Below are positions 1 to 12,507 of a stretch of DNA of 64,000 bases, one piece after another. The notes beneath the pieces were generated by a model, which saw nothing but the letters and a program-made list of their open reading frames with translations, did no database searches and was not told the origin of the DNA. The position numbers and the translations under genes are program-made. The first letter of the stretch is position 1, and the number at the start of each line of letters is the position of its first letter. Origin of the DNA: Colletotrichum lupini (lineage: Eukaryota; Ascomycota; Sordariomycetes; Glomerellales; Glomerellaceae); the NCBI RefSeq assembly GCF_023278565.1, contig NC_064680.1, forward strand, positions 3,782,001 through 3,846,000, read 5' to 3'.

Positions 1-3000
1 CGTATAATCGCTTTAACGAATTTAAAAAAAGGGTAAACGACTTAGATTTCCTCTCTATAATTACTAATAAAAATCTATTATCATAAAAAGATATACCGGG
101 GCAAAATATAGTACTAAAAGTACGATAATTAACGATTCTATTTTTTTTTTTATATAACTCGTTATTGTTATTAATATAAAATTCGGCGCTAATTAGCTAA
201 TAAGAAAAGAGGTAAATAACCCGAAGTTACTAATAGTACGTAGCGACGTAAGGATCGTATATAAATACTAAAAATCTAATAGCGAATACGAGGTAATTTA
301 TAAACTTTAAAAAGATCTTTTTAAAAGAGAAATTATACTTTAAGGGGAAGTATAAGGTCTTATAAAAAACCCTAATAATATTTTATAATTATTATAAAAA
401 AGTCGGAATTAGGGAATATTAGTATTATTTAGTAATTAATATCGTACTCGTAGGTAAAGCCTCTAATTATTATTACAAAGTAGTACGTAATTTTAATTAA
501 AATAACTTTTTTAATATAATTAACGTAATCCGAAGCCGCTTTAAGACCTATAATAAGAACCTAGAGCTCCTATTTAAGCTACGAGCGATTTCTTTTATAT
601 TTATAACTAGGATAATAGAGGGTAAATCGTAAGTAGAGATTCTTAAAGAGCTTATTAATTAAATCGATAAGCTAGTAAAAACCTAGCTAAATAAGGGGAT
701 AAACGAGCGGAAAATTAGATATTTTTATACCGCAATTTAGCGTATACTAAAGGTAAAAATAACCCTATACTAGGCACTCGAAGACTATAAGACGCTTTAC
801 TCGAGGCTAAGATCTAGTTTTAATATTAAAGCGAGAATACTATACTAAACCTATTTTTAAACGTACGACGGCCCTTATTAATAATATTAAGTCGATCGAA
901 TATATAATAAAAAAGGAAAAGAGGCTAAATATAGTAATTACTAGTAAAAAGGCCTAGATTCGTTAAATAAGTAAAGATTTAACTTATAGGTAGGGTAATA
1001 AAAGAAGTAATATTATATTTATAAAAAAGATAAATATTAGTTAAGTAATTACTCTAAGGAAGAGCGTACTAAATTATATAAATAATATAAAAAGTCGAGG
1101 GTAATAGATAGTAAAACTAGCCCTCGTTAGTTTAACTAATTTCTTATTATATATAAAAGCAGATCCGGGGGTATAAAACTTAGTAATAGTAACTAAAGTA
1201 GCGGCCTAAAGTATATACCCCTTATAAAAAATTTAAAAAATAAAAAAGATCTTACCCCCTATATTAATAAATTAAATTATAACGAAATTAATAATATTAA
1301 CTACTCTTTTTTCGCCCCGTTAGCCTCTAGAAAATATACGAGGCTAAATAAATAAAAAGTAGCGGAAGCTCTTAATAAGTAGGCTTTTATTTATAAATAG
1401 TAAGGGAAGGTTTTTCAAACGACGGATACGGAGGTAGCTAAAAGAACGAATTTAATAGGGCCAAAGCCTATTCTCTTAATAATTAAAAAGAAAATACTAT
1501 TTCTCTTAATATTTAAAAAAAAAGAATATAATATTAAGTAAATCTAGGGGTAGCTAAAGGGGTCCTTTTTATACTACTTAGATCCCTCGAATACTAAGCT
1601 TGTATAAGTATTTTATATAAATAAAAGGTACGGCCTAGACGATTTCTATAAGATTATCCTAAATACTAGGGTATCGTAATAGTTAATTAAAGGAAAAGGG
1701 TAATTTTAAGTACTATAAAAGATCGCGTTAATAACGCTTAATATATTAATAGCGGGTATTACGAAAATTAGTTTCGGCTTAGGTAAGGAAATCGTCGCCC
1801 TAGGTATAATAAAAATAAAAACATACTTTAAAACGATAACTTTCTATATTTTACCTGTTAATACTCTATTTTTCCTCTATCTAAAAAATATAAATCGACT
1901 AGGTATTATATTCGATAATACAAAGAATAGAATCTCTAATAATAAGGACTTTAAAATAGTTAAATAATAATAAGGGTATATATTTATAAAGCTTACTAAT
2001 GACACGAAGTTAATTAATTACCTAACGGAAAGTAAGGTTAGAAAACTATACTAGAGATTTAGGTACCCGTTAGTCACAAGGCTATATAACTTCTTAAAGT
2101 AATTAAGTAATAATAATATCGAAATAGGGGCACTAGAGTAGTTAATAAAAGTATATTACTAATACTAAATAAATACGCAGAGCCTACGTAAATTTAAGTT
2201 TAAATTGCGTAATAAGCTTAATTTTAACTAAGAAATTATTATTAATATTTTCTATTTAAATAGTTAGCTAGTACTATAAATAATTAACGTAGCTATATCC
2301 TTTTAAATAGGGCAATTCCTCTAGGATCTATAAGTAAAGATAGTATAAGTAGCCCTATAAAAAAGCTAGATCGATATATACTAAGGACCGCTAAATAGCA
2401 TTAGAACCGATGCTAGTACTAGCTTTAAGTTAATAGAATTTAGGGATAATACGACGGCCTATAGTATATAGCTAAAAATTATACTTATTAAAGCGCACTA
2501 TAATATTAGAAAAATAAAAAGGGCACACTAATAGTTAAAAAGGGCGTTTAGAATTATTAAAAAAGAAAATCCGGATTCTATTAATAATAAATACTTCTAA
2601 ATAATACTTAAATATTATAACGATACTATAGGGCTTAACGGACTTATACTAACGCTATTAATATTTAGAGCATATTTAAGAACGACCTTAGCCTCGCTAT
2701 TATTACTAAGCATAAGCTAACGAGCCCGAGTAATTAAAAAAGTAATATAGGTACTACGCGAGGTAAGTATAAAAAGGTAAGTTAACGAGGTAATTATTAC
2801 GTATAATAGGCCTAATATAAGGGATAATCTAAATATACTACTAAATTCGAATATACGAGTATAGTATAAAATTACTTAATAATAAACTAGGCTATATAAA
2901 TTAATTTTTATTAACGAGCGCTCTTATATAGTTATAAGAGATCGTAACTAGCTATTTAAAGTATTAATTATAATAATTAGACCGTACTATATAGATCCTA

Positions 3001-5156
3001 ACGAGGTAATTTCTAACTTATAAAAAAAAAAAAAGCTAGGGGAAACTATATAACCCGCGGTAGAGATATAAGAAATTATCCTTAACAAAATTGTCGTAGT
3101 AGTACTAATAAATAACGAGGAAAAGGAAATTACTAAAAAGGTACTAATATTACTAGTAAGACGTTATAAAAAACCACGACGGCAAGCCCTAACGCAGCAA
3201 TTTATCACTAGTAACGAGGTAATTAATACTTTTTATATAATAAAAAAGAAAGCTAATTTCGAGCTAGTAGTTAAACTACGTAAAAAAGGCGTAATTATAA
3301 CTACTAAAAAGCTGTATAAGGGATAAGATCTTATTAAAATAAATACTCTTTATAATCGAGGGGTTTATTAATTTATCCTATATAACTTAGAAAAATATAT
3401 AAACCTCCGCATATTTAAATTATAAATAGTTTATAAGATTAAAAAAAAAGGAATACCCTAGCTATATAAAAAGTCCAAATACGTAATTTAGGGGTATAGT
3501 AACGTTAAAAAGGTAACGCTACTTATATAATCGCCCACTATATAGCGCTATAGCTAACGATTAATAATAATATTAATAGTATTACTATAGAAGAAGGGAT
3601 ACGAGATTTAAAGCCGTAATATTACCTAGGCTTATACCTAATTAGCCACAGGGCTTATAAAAAAAATCCTAGCCTATTTACTAAAGGAAATAGCTAATAA
3701 GTACCTAGAAAGCACGATTATTAAAGTACTTAAGTTATTATATAGGCTCGTAAAATTAGGTACTTATTAGTAGGCTACTTATTACGATTTTTATATTAAT
3801 TAATTATTAATAGTTATTTCTACGTACGACCCGTACTTATTAGTCGTAGAATACGAAAGCGACTAATTTAAGATCGTTAGAATATAGACTAACGATATAT
3901 TAGGTTTATTTAATATTAACTTTATAAAAAAGGAGGATAAGGAGCTTTAGAAAGCGGGCTTCGTAGTAAAGCTAAAAGAGGTCTTTATAATAAATACCCC
4001 CTTAGTATTTAATAACGGGATTTTTATAATTAAAGGGGAAACCGTCGTTTTTTAGTAAAAGGGGTAGGGCGAGAAAATTAACTTTATTAATTTAAATATA
4101 ATTAATATTAAAAAGTAATATAAAGCTAAGCTTGCGCGAGGGGTATATATTATAAGTATTTATTAGCCCGAGGTAACTTTTAATTATATTAGGGTAGCGT
4201 AAGTTATAAATCTAACTAAATAAGATATTAAGGTACTTAATAAGCAGCTTAAGTAATAATAAACAAATCTTAATTAAGGTCTCGTCTATTACCTAATTAA
4301 CTTTGCGACTAATAAGCTCTATATCTTTATTAATAGGTTATTTATAAATAATAACGACCTTACTTCGTAATTAGGGTATATTATTATTTTAGTTAACGAG
4401 AGTATAGGCAAGAGCGAATTTACTATATATAGTAATATAATCTATTACTTATTAACTAAAAATAAGCGGGTAATAAAAAATATACTAGCGTCGGAGGTCT
4501 ATAGTATAGTTAACGGCGTTAACCTCTTTTATATAATTTTAATAACGCTAAGGAAAATTACCGATCGAATTAGCTTTTTACCTATTTTAATAGTTATTTA
4601 TACTAATTCCTACTCGCTATATAAATACCTCGTTAAATTAAGAACGACGAAGGAAAAGAGGCTTATAATTAATATTATAGCCCTTAAATAATTATATAAA
4701 AAGCGCGAGATACTCAAGATCTGTTAGATTAATAATAAAAATAACCTCATAAACGCTTTTATAAAAACAGTACTAAATAAGGAATTAAAGTAATTTATAA
4801 GTAATAGAAAAGTTATTATACGAATAAAAGAATAAGTTATATAAAAAAAATAAAAAAAAGGGGGAAAAAGAGACGACTTAGTAAACGGGCCCGAGGTCGA
4901 ATTATACCTCTAACTATAGTAATTAAATTAATAAAAAAAAGAGAAAATTAGTATTAGATTAGAAGTCTAATTCGATTGCGGTATATAGCTAACTACGTAG
5001 GGGCTAATTAGGGGCCTTATTTATAATTATTATAGCTAGCTTAACCTATAGTTAGAACCTCCTTTTTATACTTACTACGCAGATATTTATATAGTTTAAT
5101 TAATCTCTTTATTAACTACGGTTCGAACTAACTACTCTGTAATAGGGATACTAACA
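1..5156 (+). mobile_element. RIP-degraded Ty1/Copia LTR retrotransposon, 3' part (copy 1, cut by window edge)
   Basis: This AT-rich block matches the second copy almost base for base from 16273 to its end at 21428, so it is the 3' two thirds of the same element in the same orientation. CpA and TpG are nearly absent while CpG persists, and codons that should read Gln or Trp appear as TAA/TAG, as expected from C-to-T and G-to-A RIP mutation. Reading through the stops, protease-like, integrase-like, reverse-transcriptase-like and RNase H-like segments follow in that order (PR-INT-RT-RNH), which defines Copia rather than Gypsy. The 3' LTR ends at 5156 with CA. The 5' end lies outside the window, so its target duplication cannot be tested. 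No reading frame is intact, so the copy cannot be autonomous. Confidence 0.88.
4952..5156 (+). repeat. 3' LTR of Copia copy 1 (205 bp)
   Basis: Same length as, and colinear with, the LTRs at 14010-14214 and 21224-21428; differences are mostly transitions. It ends in ACTAACA, keeping the original CA terminus, while the expected TG start has become TA. Confidence 0.88.
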
Positions 5157-5273
5157 CATTCTAAGCACATGTGTATTTGTGATCAAGTCTTCTTGGTTTG
5201 AAATGTCACAAAATCATGACTCGGGTCATGCAGAATTCTATTATGTCGAAGTCTCCTTGTCCTCGCAAGCGTG
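5157..5273. other. Short unique junction between Copia copy 1 and a pseudogene
   Basis: Normal-composition DNA begins immediately after the LTR end. Nothing recognisable is seen here. Confidence 0.6.
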
Positions 5274-7277
5274 TCAAAGGTGAGGAATCATCTGGATCCA
5301 AGACGGCATCGAGTAGACACCGATAGGGACCTGCCTAAGACTGATGAAAGCCTCAACAACGATGAAAAATCGGGCAACAAAGTGAACTCCAGCAAGAAAC
5401 GAAACTGTAAACCCCAGAATGCATATCCTCGCCATGCAAGAGCCTACTGACAAGGGTGATTTCTGAACTTCTTCCGTCCGTAAGTCATGGTCGATATAGC
5501 CCGCAATGGTCTTCCAACATATGCAAAGAACAAGAAATAAAGCCCGATCCAAGGTATAAACACGATGATGATGAGACAGGATACCTTCCACATAATCCCT
5601 TCCTGTCGCGAGGCAAAGTCATAGTTCCATGCCGAAAGATGGATACCTCCGTAGATTATAGAGAAAGCACCGATTCTTAGCAAATTGTACCCAGTAATCT
5701 CCTCGCCGATAGCGGAGAGAAGGAAGCGAAAAACCTCTGTGGTTGACCCCAGTCCTTCATCGGGGTCACCCTCTGCGGGATGGCTGAAACTATCTTGGAA
5801 TGTCGAAAGAGTCTCGCGCATATTGCCCCTTAACACAAAACATTGACTGTAAGTCTTGTCCCAGAATGGGTCAACATCAGGAGCTGCCAAGGAATTCTGT
5901 CGTTTCGATTCCAGGTGTAAGGGGCTATTTCAGTCCTCGTTATGTCTGAAGCATTGAGAAGAATGCTTCTCTCCTCTGCGAGTCAACTCTTTTCACGCCC
6001 GAAGACAAGACCTGCTTGGAGGTAGCCTACTCCACAGGGCAGAGCCTGGCCTTCACTAACGCGAACGCCATCCGTTGTCGGAGTGATCCATTGAACAGGT
6101 AGCTGTTCATCCTGGTGGTTGGTGGCGATGTTACATCGACTACTTCGAGGGTCTTGTTTCCCAAAGCTCCTCTTAGCCACTATGCTTGGAACTATGGCCC
6201 GGTCATCTCGTCGGTCAGGATAGAAATTGCAGTCTCGTTTTGCAAGTGGCAGAACTGGCACTGAATCATGAAAGAAAGGGCATTCTTGACCTTCTCGCTT
6301 TCCACTGTGATAGATTGCGTCTACTCGATACCTAAGGGCTTCTATTAGCTCCAGATTAGTAATCTACATGACTTTGTAAATCTCTTTGAGATCCGAAAGC
6401 AAGGCGGCAATAAGCACTTACGTAAAACCAGAATCCATAGAGTAACAGAGCGAAAATCACGTGTACCATAACATGAATTCCGAGCAACGCTATCGGCAAC
6501 CTAAGTCTCTTCTTTACAATGCACTGTATCGCCATCCATATTACTTAGGTTGACACTAGGAACTTCTGTAAAAGGGTGGCTTTACTTCGATCTTCCAGAC
6601 TAGCTATATCAACTTCGATGAAGTCACCAAGTTTTGCCAGTTCAAGGATGCCTCTTGCTGATAGCGTCAAATTCTGTGGCCAATCATAGTCATTGTCTCG
6701 TACAACTCCAGTTCCTGGCTCTATGTCGGCAATTAGAGCTTCGAAGCCTTCCATTACCGCGAAGAAGCAGGCCTTCAGGTCGTATGGCTTCTGAGAACAG
6801 GCGCCAAACTATTTATTAGCTTGAATCTCTTATCTTCTTCCGGGTTCGGTTGAGGATTGCGGTGCTCACTTTGGGAGTGCTGCTGTTGTTACGGACATTC
6901 TCTGACAGCAAGAGGTTGAGTTTCCGTTTAAGCAAGAATTCTTCGATGAATTGCCTGGAGGCAAGCAAGAGGATGAATTCTGGTGCGAATAAGGTTATAG
7001 CAACCCATTGCAGTTTGTTCCATGTCGAAGAGTGCTTGATATTCAAATGAAGCACCGTAAGAACGCAAATGGTCAGGGTGATAAAACAACCCACAGAATG
7101 TCGGTGGTCCCTCGAACAGATGAGCCAGGCACGAGCGTGTATGGTGTTCAACGCTTTTTGGTCATTCTCATTCGCCTCGATTTGGCTCTGGATTTTGGCA
7201 CTGGTCTGCGTCTGTAAGCACCGCGCGAAGCCAATAACGACCAGAAGTGCAACCAAGTGAGACCTCAAAGCAGCCAT
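5274..7277 (-). pseudogene. Decayed fungal multi-pass membrane protein gene
   Basis: I recognise the pieces as a common filamentous-fungal integral membrane family of unknown function. Exon 1 (7277-6870) starts at ATG 7277 with a hydrophobic leader and carries TVLHLNI and APEFILLLASRQF. A well-formed intron (6869-6791) leads to exon 2 from 6790, encoding KPYDLKACFFAVMEGF and later LEDRSKATLLQKFLV. In the same frame a TAA at 6547-6545 interrupts the protein although the family-like sequence (VIWMAIQCIVKKRLRLPIAL) continues beyond it to a good donor at 6421. After the next acceptor another in-frame TAG lies at 6323-6321. The remaining parts (EGQALPCGVG near 6040; YGGIHLSAWNYDF near 5650; VVEAFISLRQVPIGVYSMP near 5310) need frame changes not explained by clear introns. 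The order of motifs matches a single ancestral gene. It is very unlikely to make the full protein. Confidence 0.75.
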
Positions 7278-8004
7278 GGCAAGAGAAAAGTGGAGAATCA
7301 ATGATGCCCGGAAATTTTTTGATGCTCGCTTTTCGACTAGGTTGCAGCCTTTTTAAATCCATTCTCGTCTTCCTGTCGCAGCCTGCTCACCCTGGCTACG
7401 TTGCAAGCGTGAGCGGATGATGCATGCTGCGGCATGTCTCCTTCACTGCGAGGCTCTGAGTGGAGGTTTCTTTTCATATCCGTACAGCCAATCTAATTGC
7501 TTATCTTACCGAGCTGCCTTTCATGTTGATCGAAATTGAGTCGGCGGCTGATCACTCCTGACAACTTGCAGGAGCCAGGAATCCAATCGGCCAGTTGTTG
7601 TTTCCGAATCAAGCCACCGTGCTCGGGGAGGTGGGGGCCCGAACCTCGAGTTGTCATTGGCGCGTCTTGGATGCGTTGTTATAACTGCCATAAATATACA
7701 TAATTGTCGTTTGTGCATTCGAAAACCTTTGAACAATTGCTGTGCCTATAGTATTACCTTCTGTGCAAGAGAAACCAAAGTCGACTTACATGAAAATATT
7801 CGCCGAGTCATGTTGCGATATTAAGCAGATAATGCGACGATAGGATGGCCATCTTCGAACGAGATCAACTTGAAGATTGAACTAGTGAAAATATATTACA
7901 GATGTTTGAAAAGGCCAACTTCGAAAAACCGTGTGTACATGTCTCTACCTTAGTAGAATGCCCATGTAATAGACTTGGCACTGGCCTCAACTTGGTTGTC
8001 TCGT
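7278..8004. other. Intergenic DNA upstream of the membrane-protein pseudogene
   Basis: No convincing coding region on either strand. The short open frames lack motifs and splice structure. The interval may hold the former promoter of the pseudogene at 5274-7277. Confidence 0.5.
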
Positions 8005-8563
8005 TCACTCTTTGAAGCTGGCGTCTAGGGATTTTCTCGGTGACAGGGACATTGCGCATGGTTGCTCCACATTCGTCTTCAAGACGTTGAGCGTCAGTCG
8101 ATTAGAATTCGTCTCCCACTGGCGGTACGTCTTTAAACTTGCGTTTACAGAGCAAAGCAGAGACCGGGGAAACCTGCCCATAATTGACCACCAGGCGAGG
8201 TCGTCTCTAAGCTCTACATCATTCAATGAAGAATACCTCACAAGCTGTTGCATGCAAAAGCTTCCCGTTCAGCCTTGGGTGAAGGAAGGATTTTCTTGTT
8301 CCCCCCCATGGATCCTTGGCGAACTTACCCCTCTGTGCTCACTGCTCAATCCATGCCGGGAAATCTTTCGCGTCCAAAATTGTGGCCCCGGTCGTTGAAA
8401 CTTTACTGCCCAGCACAGAGATGGATCCTTCGAACTCGATCTGCTGAGTACTGTAGTGAGACCACCAACTTTTGCTACTTGATCTTACTCCAACATCGCT
8501 CAGCCGTTCTGAATTGACCAAGATGCGAATGTAGGAACATAGGACATGTAGCATCTTGACCAA
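8005..8563 (-). pseudogene. Probable broken gene fragment of unknown family
   Basis: Two minus-strand frames in succession look like protein-coding remnants. The first, about 8563-8339, contains SSSKSWWSHYSTQQIEFEG followed by SVLGSKVSTTGATILDAKDF. The second, 8253-8005, contains ELRDDLAWWSIMGRFPRSL. Both have amino-acid compositions typical of real globular protein (W, aromatic and acidic mix). They are separated by about 85 nt with no obvious canonical intron, and no credible start or upstream exon is visible. I do not recognise the family. It could be the 3' part of a truncated gene, or a gene whose intron I failed to resolve. Confidence 0.35.
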
Positions 8564-8927
8564 TCAAGACTCTTTTGCGGTTCCCTGCAGCCTCCGTAAC
8601 AAAGTTTTGGTACGCGAAGTCATCAGCTATCAAATCTTCATGGTCAATGCACTATGGGTCCAGAAGTTCCCCGCGGAAGTACCGGCAGGCATGGGGGAAA
8701 CATTCAACAGGGGAATAATTGACGCATTGGCGAAAGGCCCAATGACGAGCCGGGTAAACAAATAGGCTTCGGCAATAATTAGCAGTGCAATTAGCTTGAC
8801 TCATACGAAAAGTAACACCATATAAAGCGTCAGCGACGCCGGTAGCGGGGTTGAAGGGGAAGATAGGCCTCGATACGTCTACCAGATTCCGGATTGTTCC
8901 CATTCGTGATCTATCGTACTCCTCAAG
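8564..8927. other. Upstream region of the GH105 gene
   Basis: About 360 bases of normal composition lie directly before the ATG at 8928. No motif strong enough to name is seen. Confidence 0.4.
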
Positions 8928-10097
8928 ATGCATCGTCACCTTACGATCTGGCTATTGGCCCTTTGCGGCTTGGCGACTGTCGCAACTTGCGAAGACCGAC
9001 GATACTCGACCTGGATGCTGGACAGCATCAAGGCGCGCAAGCAGGGCATCATCTCGTCTGGTGAATCAAGCAGTTTCCTGGAAACGGGCATTCTATCCAT
9101 CGCCATGGAGGCTGCACTGAAGCAATACCCGGAGCTTAAGGACCAATATGTCCCTTACTTGGAGGAAGTTCTAAACGAGGGCACTCCCAATTTGGTCAAC
9201 GCAACTTACGTCGCAACCCGACCTCTGGACCGCTTCTCGGTTGCAAACGCCATCAACGCTATTTCCAAGTCGGGAATCGCGACGATTTCGGACACGGCAT
9301 CAGCAGCATCGAAAGCCATCAACGAATCTCTGTCGCTTCAAATCCGCAATCCTGTTGGAGGCTTCTGGTACTACGTCTACCCTCAATGGAGTTACCTGGA
9401 TGGCATGTTCTCTGTACTTCCATTCATGGCTGCGCAACCCCAGCCTAACTACACCGACATCAGCTTGCAGGTTTCGCTGCTCTACGAGCACTGCTTCCAG
9501 AAGAACACCTCCTTGGTCGCCCACGGGTACGATTACTCAAAGACTTCCGTCTGGGCAAACAAAGAGACGGGCGCGAGCCCGTATGTATGGGGCCGCGCCG
9601 TAGGCTGGTTCGTAGCAGGTTTGGTTCAGACGTGGGAAGCTCTCGATTGTCCCGCTGGCAAGCACGAGGCCAAGGCTGTGTGCAAGCAACTGCAACACAT
9701 GACGACGCAATTGGCTACGTCTCTCATCCGCTACGCCGACCCCGAGACCGGCGTCTGGTGGCAATTAACAACGTTCCCGGGACGCAGCGGCAACTATCTG
9801 GAGAGCTCTAGCACGGCCTTGTTTATGTTCTCTATGCTCAAGGGCGAGAGGCTTGGACTTCTGTCGAACTCGAAGGTAGACTTCAAGAAGGCAGCTTTGA
9901 AAGCTTACGACTATACCACCCGAAACTTTGTTGTCGATACTGGTAACGGTACGATAGGGTACAACAAGACAGTCGCTGTGTGCAGTCTCAACTCTACGGC
10001 GTCATACGAATACTATACTCACCAACCGCTTTTGCCGAACAGTCTTCTCGGAGAGTCAGCTTTTATCTTGGCCTCTCTTGAGGTAGAAAGGAAGTAG
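8928..10097 (+). CDS. Secreted GH105-type unsaturated glucuronyl/rhamnogalacturonyl hydrolase
   Basis: A single-exon gene of 389 codons. Family GH105 enzymes remove the unsaturated uronic acid from the non-reducing end of pectin or glycan fragments made by polysaccharide lyases. Residues 1-21 form a signal peptide (hydrophobic core LTIWLLALCGLATVA), so secretion is expected. The (alpha/alpha)6-barrel signatures are present: QWSYLDGMF with Asp158, HGYDYSKTSVW with Asp202, WGRAVGWFVAGL at 221-232 and GNYLESSSTALFMFSMLKG near 288-306. By comparison with Bacillus YteR, Asp158 and Asp202 are the likely active-site pair (family knowledge). Length is normal for fungal members. The ATG at 8928 gives a clean signal peptide. 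The gene sits alone between transposons with no pectin lyase neighbour. GH88 is the main alternative label. Confidence 0.88.
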   Translation: MHRHLTIWLLALCGLATVATCEDRRYSTWMLDSIKARKQGIISSGESSSFLETGILSIAMEAALKQYPELKDQYVPYLEEVLNEGTPNLVNATYVATRPLDRFSVANAINAISKSGIATISDTASAASKAINESLSLQIRNPVGGFWYYVYPQWSYLDGMFSVLPFMAAQPQPNYTDISLQVSLLYEHCFQKNTSLVAHGYDYSKTSVWANKETGASPYVWGRAVGWFVAGLVQTWEALDCPAGKHEAKAVCKQLQHMTTQLATSLIRYADPETGVWWQLTTFPGRSGNYLESSSTALFMFSMLKGERLGLLSNSKVDFKKAALKAYDYTTRNFVVDTGNGTIGYNKTVAVCSLNSTASYEYYTHQPLLPNSLLGESAFILASLEVERK

Positions 10098-10660
10098 TGA
10101 ATGAAGGCCCTAGTTATTGCAGCACTGCTAGATAATATGATCATTTTCTGCACCTTTCAATCTCTTAAGGAAGTCATTCTGCAGGATCGTCGAGCATGCG
10201 TGATTTCCAATTTCTTTAGACTGGATTCGAGTTTTTTCGGAGCCTACTCGTTGGTTTCACGACAGATTAGCCGATATGTTCACATTGTAATCAGATCCCT
10301 AGACATGTAGAATTCCGGCGACCTGCAGATTAAGACATGGGATAACAATCCATCTGCTTGGCTTACGGAGACCGTTTTGAGGATAGTGCCTAGCGTACAT
10401 GCAAGTATCGACTCAAGCTATCCCACGTCAGCATGGGCAAACACACTCTGATTGATAGTAGTGTAGCCTGCTAGTCAGAGTTCAACAGCGGTACGCGAAA
10501 AGTCAAGTACATATAGCTACAAAGCCCCTGCAATCGTCTTGCCCACGCTGCAACGCTCATGTACCTATATGTCCGAAATCCGATATACCTCGTCGAGTCG
10601 CTGGTGAGACTAATGACTTGAACCGACGAGGTTGTCTCCAGCCACTCGTATTCTCGAGAG
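10098..10660. other. Intergenic DNA between the GH105 gene and the Fot1-like element
   Basis: Normal-composition sequence, including the GH105 3' region. A short plus-strand frame at 10101-10310 has no recognisable features. No gene is supported. Confidence 0.5.
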
Positions 10661-10662
10661 TA

Positions 10663-10708
10663 AGTCGGAACACCCCCACTCGGCCACCCCCCCCCCATTC
10701 GGCCACCC
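10663..10708 (+). repeat. Left terminal inverted repeat of the Fot1-like element
   Basis: Begins AGTCGGAACACCCCC and contains two copies of a YTCGGCCACCC motif separated by a C-run. It pairs with 12508-12552 with one substitution and a C-run length difference (10 against 8). Confidence 0.9.
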
Positions 10709-12507
10709 TATTAAAAATATATCCAGGCATATCGCTACTAATTATAGTTAATTAATTAACTACCTTCTACTACTATTATAATATAGCTACTACCCTTATT
10801 AAGTAATTCGACCCTTATAAGTCGATTAGGACTAACTAAATAATTATTAACGTCTTCCTAAGCCCTTTATATATTCCTAATATTAGCGAACTTAGTATTT
10901 AAGTCTATTTAAATACTCTTCTTTTTTTTAGGAGCTATATACTTAACTTTAGCTTTTAAAACTCGAACTTATTATTAAAATAAAGCTAATTAAAAAGACT
11001 TCTTACTAAAGGCTTTCTTAACTTTATAAAAAAGTAGGTATTAAGTATTATAATTAGGCCTAAGCTTTATAAATAGCCTTAGCTATTTATAAAGATCGCT
11101 AGCTTTTTTAAGAATTAACTAATTAATAATAAATATTACAAAGGTTTAGTTAACGACTTTAATAATATTAATAGTTATTTACCTAGCTTTAGTAGTATTA
11201 TTTAATAATATAATTAGGCTAAATAATATTATAAGATTATTAAAAAGTATAGTTATATTAAGTAGCTATAAGCTAGTTACTTTTCAACTACTTTATATAT
11301 TATCCTTTATTAAACTAAATAAATAAATTATAATATAATAAGCTAAAAAGTACTACTTTCCAACGATAATAGAATTATTTATTATATCCTCCTTATTAAG
11401 CTTTTTTTATAATAGGTTTTAATAGGACTAAAAATAGTTATATTTAACGGCTAGAGGATATAAGAAGTATATAATAATAAAAATAATAAGTAGACGTTAT
11501 TAATATAATACTCTTATATAAATTCTATTATTATATAACTCCTATACTTATTTAAAATTAATAGTTAAGGCTCTAGGTATAAGTTAGGTCCCTTAGTTAA
11601 GGAGGGCTTAGTTTATAATAAAAAAACTACCCTTAATTATATAAGGGTAATTTAGTTTATAATTTACTTATTATTTATTATTATAAACTCTTAACTATTA
11701 AGATCCTTAAGCTTAAAGGGGAACTATTATTATTAAACCGACTTTTTTTCATAAATTAGTAATAGTTTAATAACTATATTATTAATAAAGATATATTTAA
11801 TAATAAAGATTTAAAAACGCAATCTAGGCTCTTTTTTTTATATTATATTAGCTTTAACTATGCCTAAAACTAGCCTATTAAATCCTTTATTCTTAAGGAT
11901 ATTAGTTTTATTTATATTATATTTATTAGCCTATTTAATATTTTTAATCTTTAGTATATTAAGTAATTAGAACTAGGGCCTAATTATTTTAGTAGTTACT
12001 TTATTAATATATTTTAAATCTATAGGACGACTTTTTTAGACCTTAATAAATAGGTTTTTTTTTTTAAAAAGTATCTATCTATCTCTTTTTAAGAGGATAA
12101 TTATCCCCCTAAGCTTATAGAACTTACCTAGCGAATTCTTTAACTTATTTATAAATTAATATAACTCTTAGAGTATACTAAATACGAACTTATTTAGCTA
12201 GCCTATTTTTTTACTAAAAGGGAAATCTTTATTAATTTATAAAAATAATTACCCTAGCTTATTAACCTCGTTAATAATTCCGAAGTATAATCCTTAGAAC
12301 TCCGAACTTAATTAAGGCCCTTTTAACTAAGATATTATTTTTAATTACCTCGAGCGCTTAAATAATTTTATTTTTAATATATAATACTATAATATAATAA
12401 AGAATATATATACTAAAAAAGAATATATTTAGACGATAATTATAATTATTATAGTTATTTATAGATTAAGGGTAGGATTTTAATTAGGGTAGCTGGGAGG
12501 GATTTTT

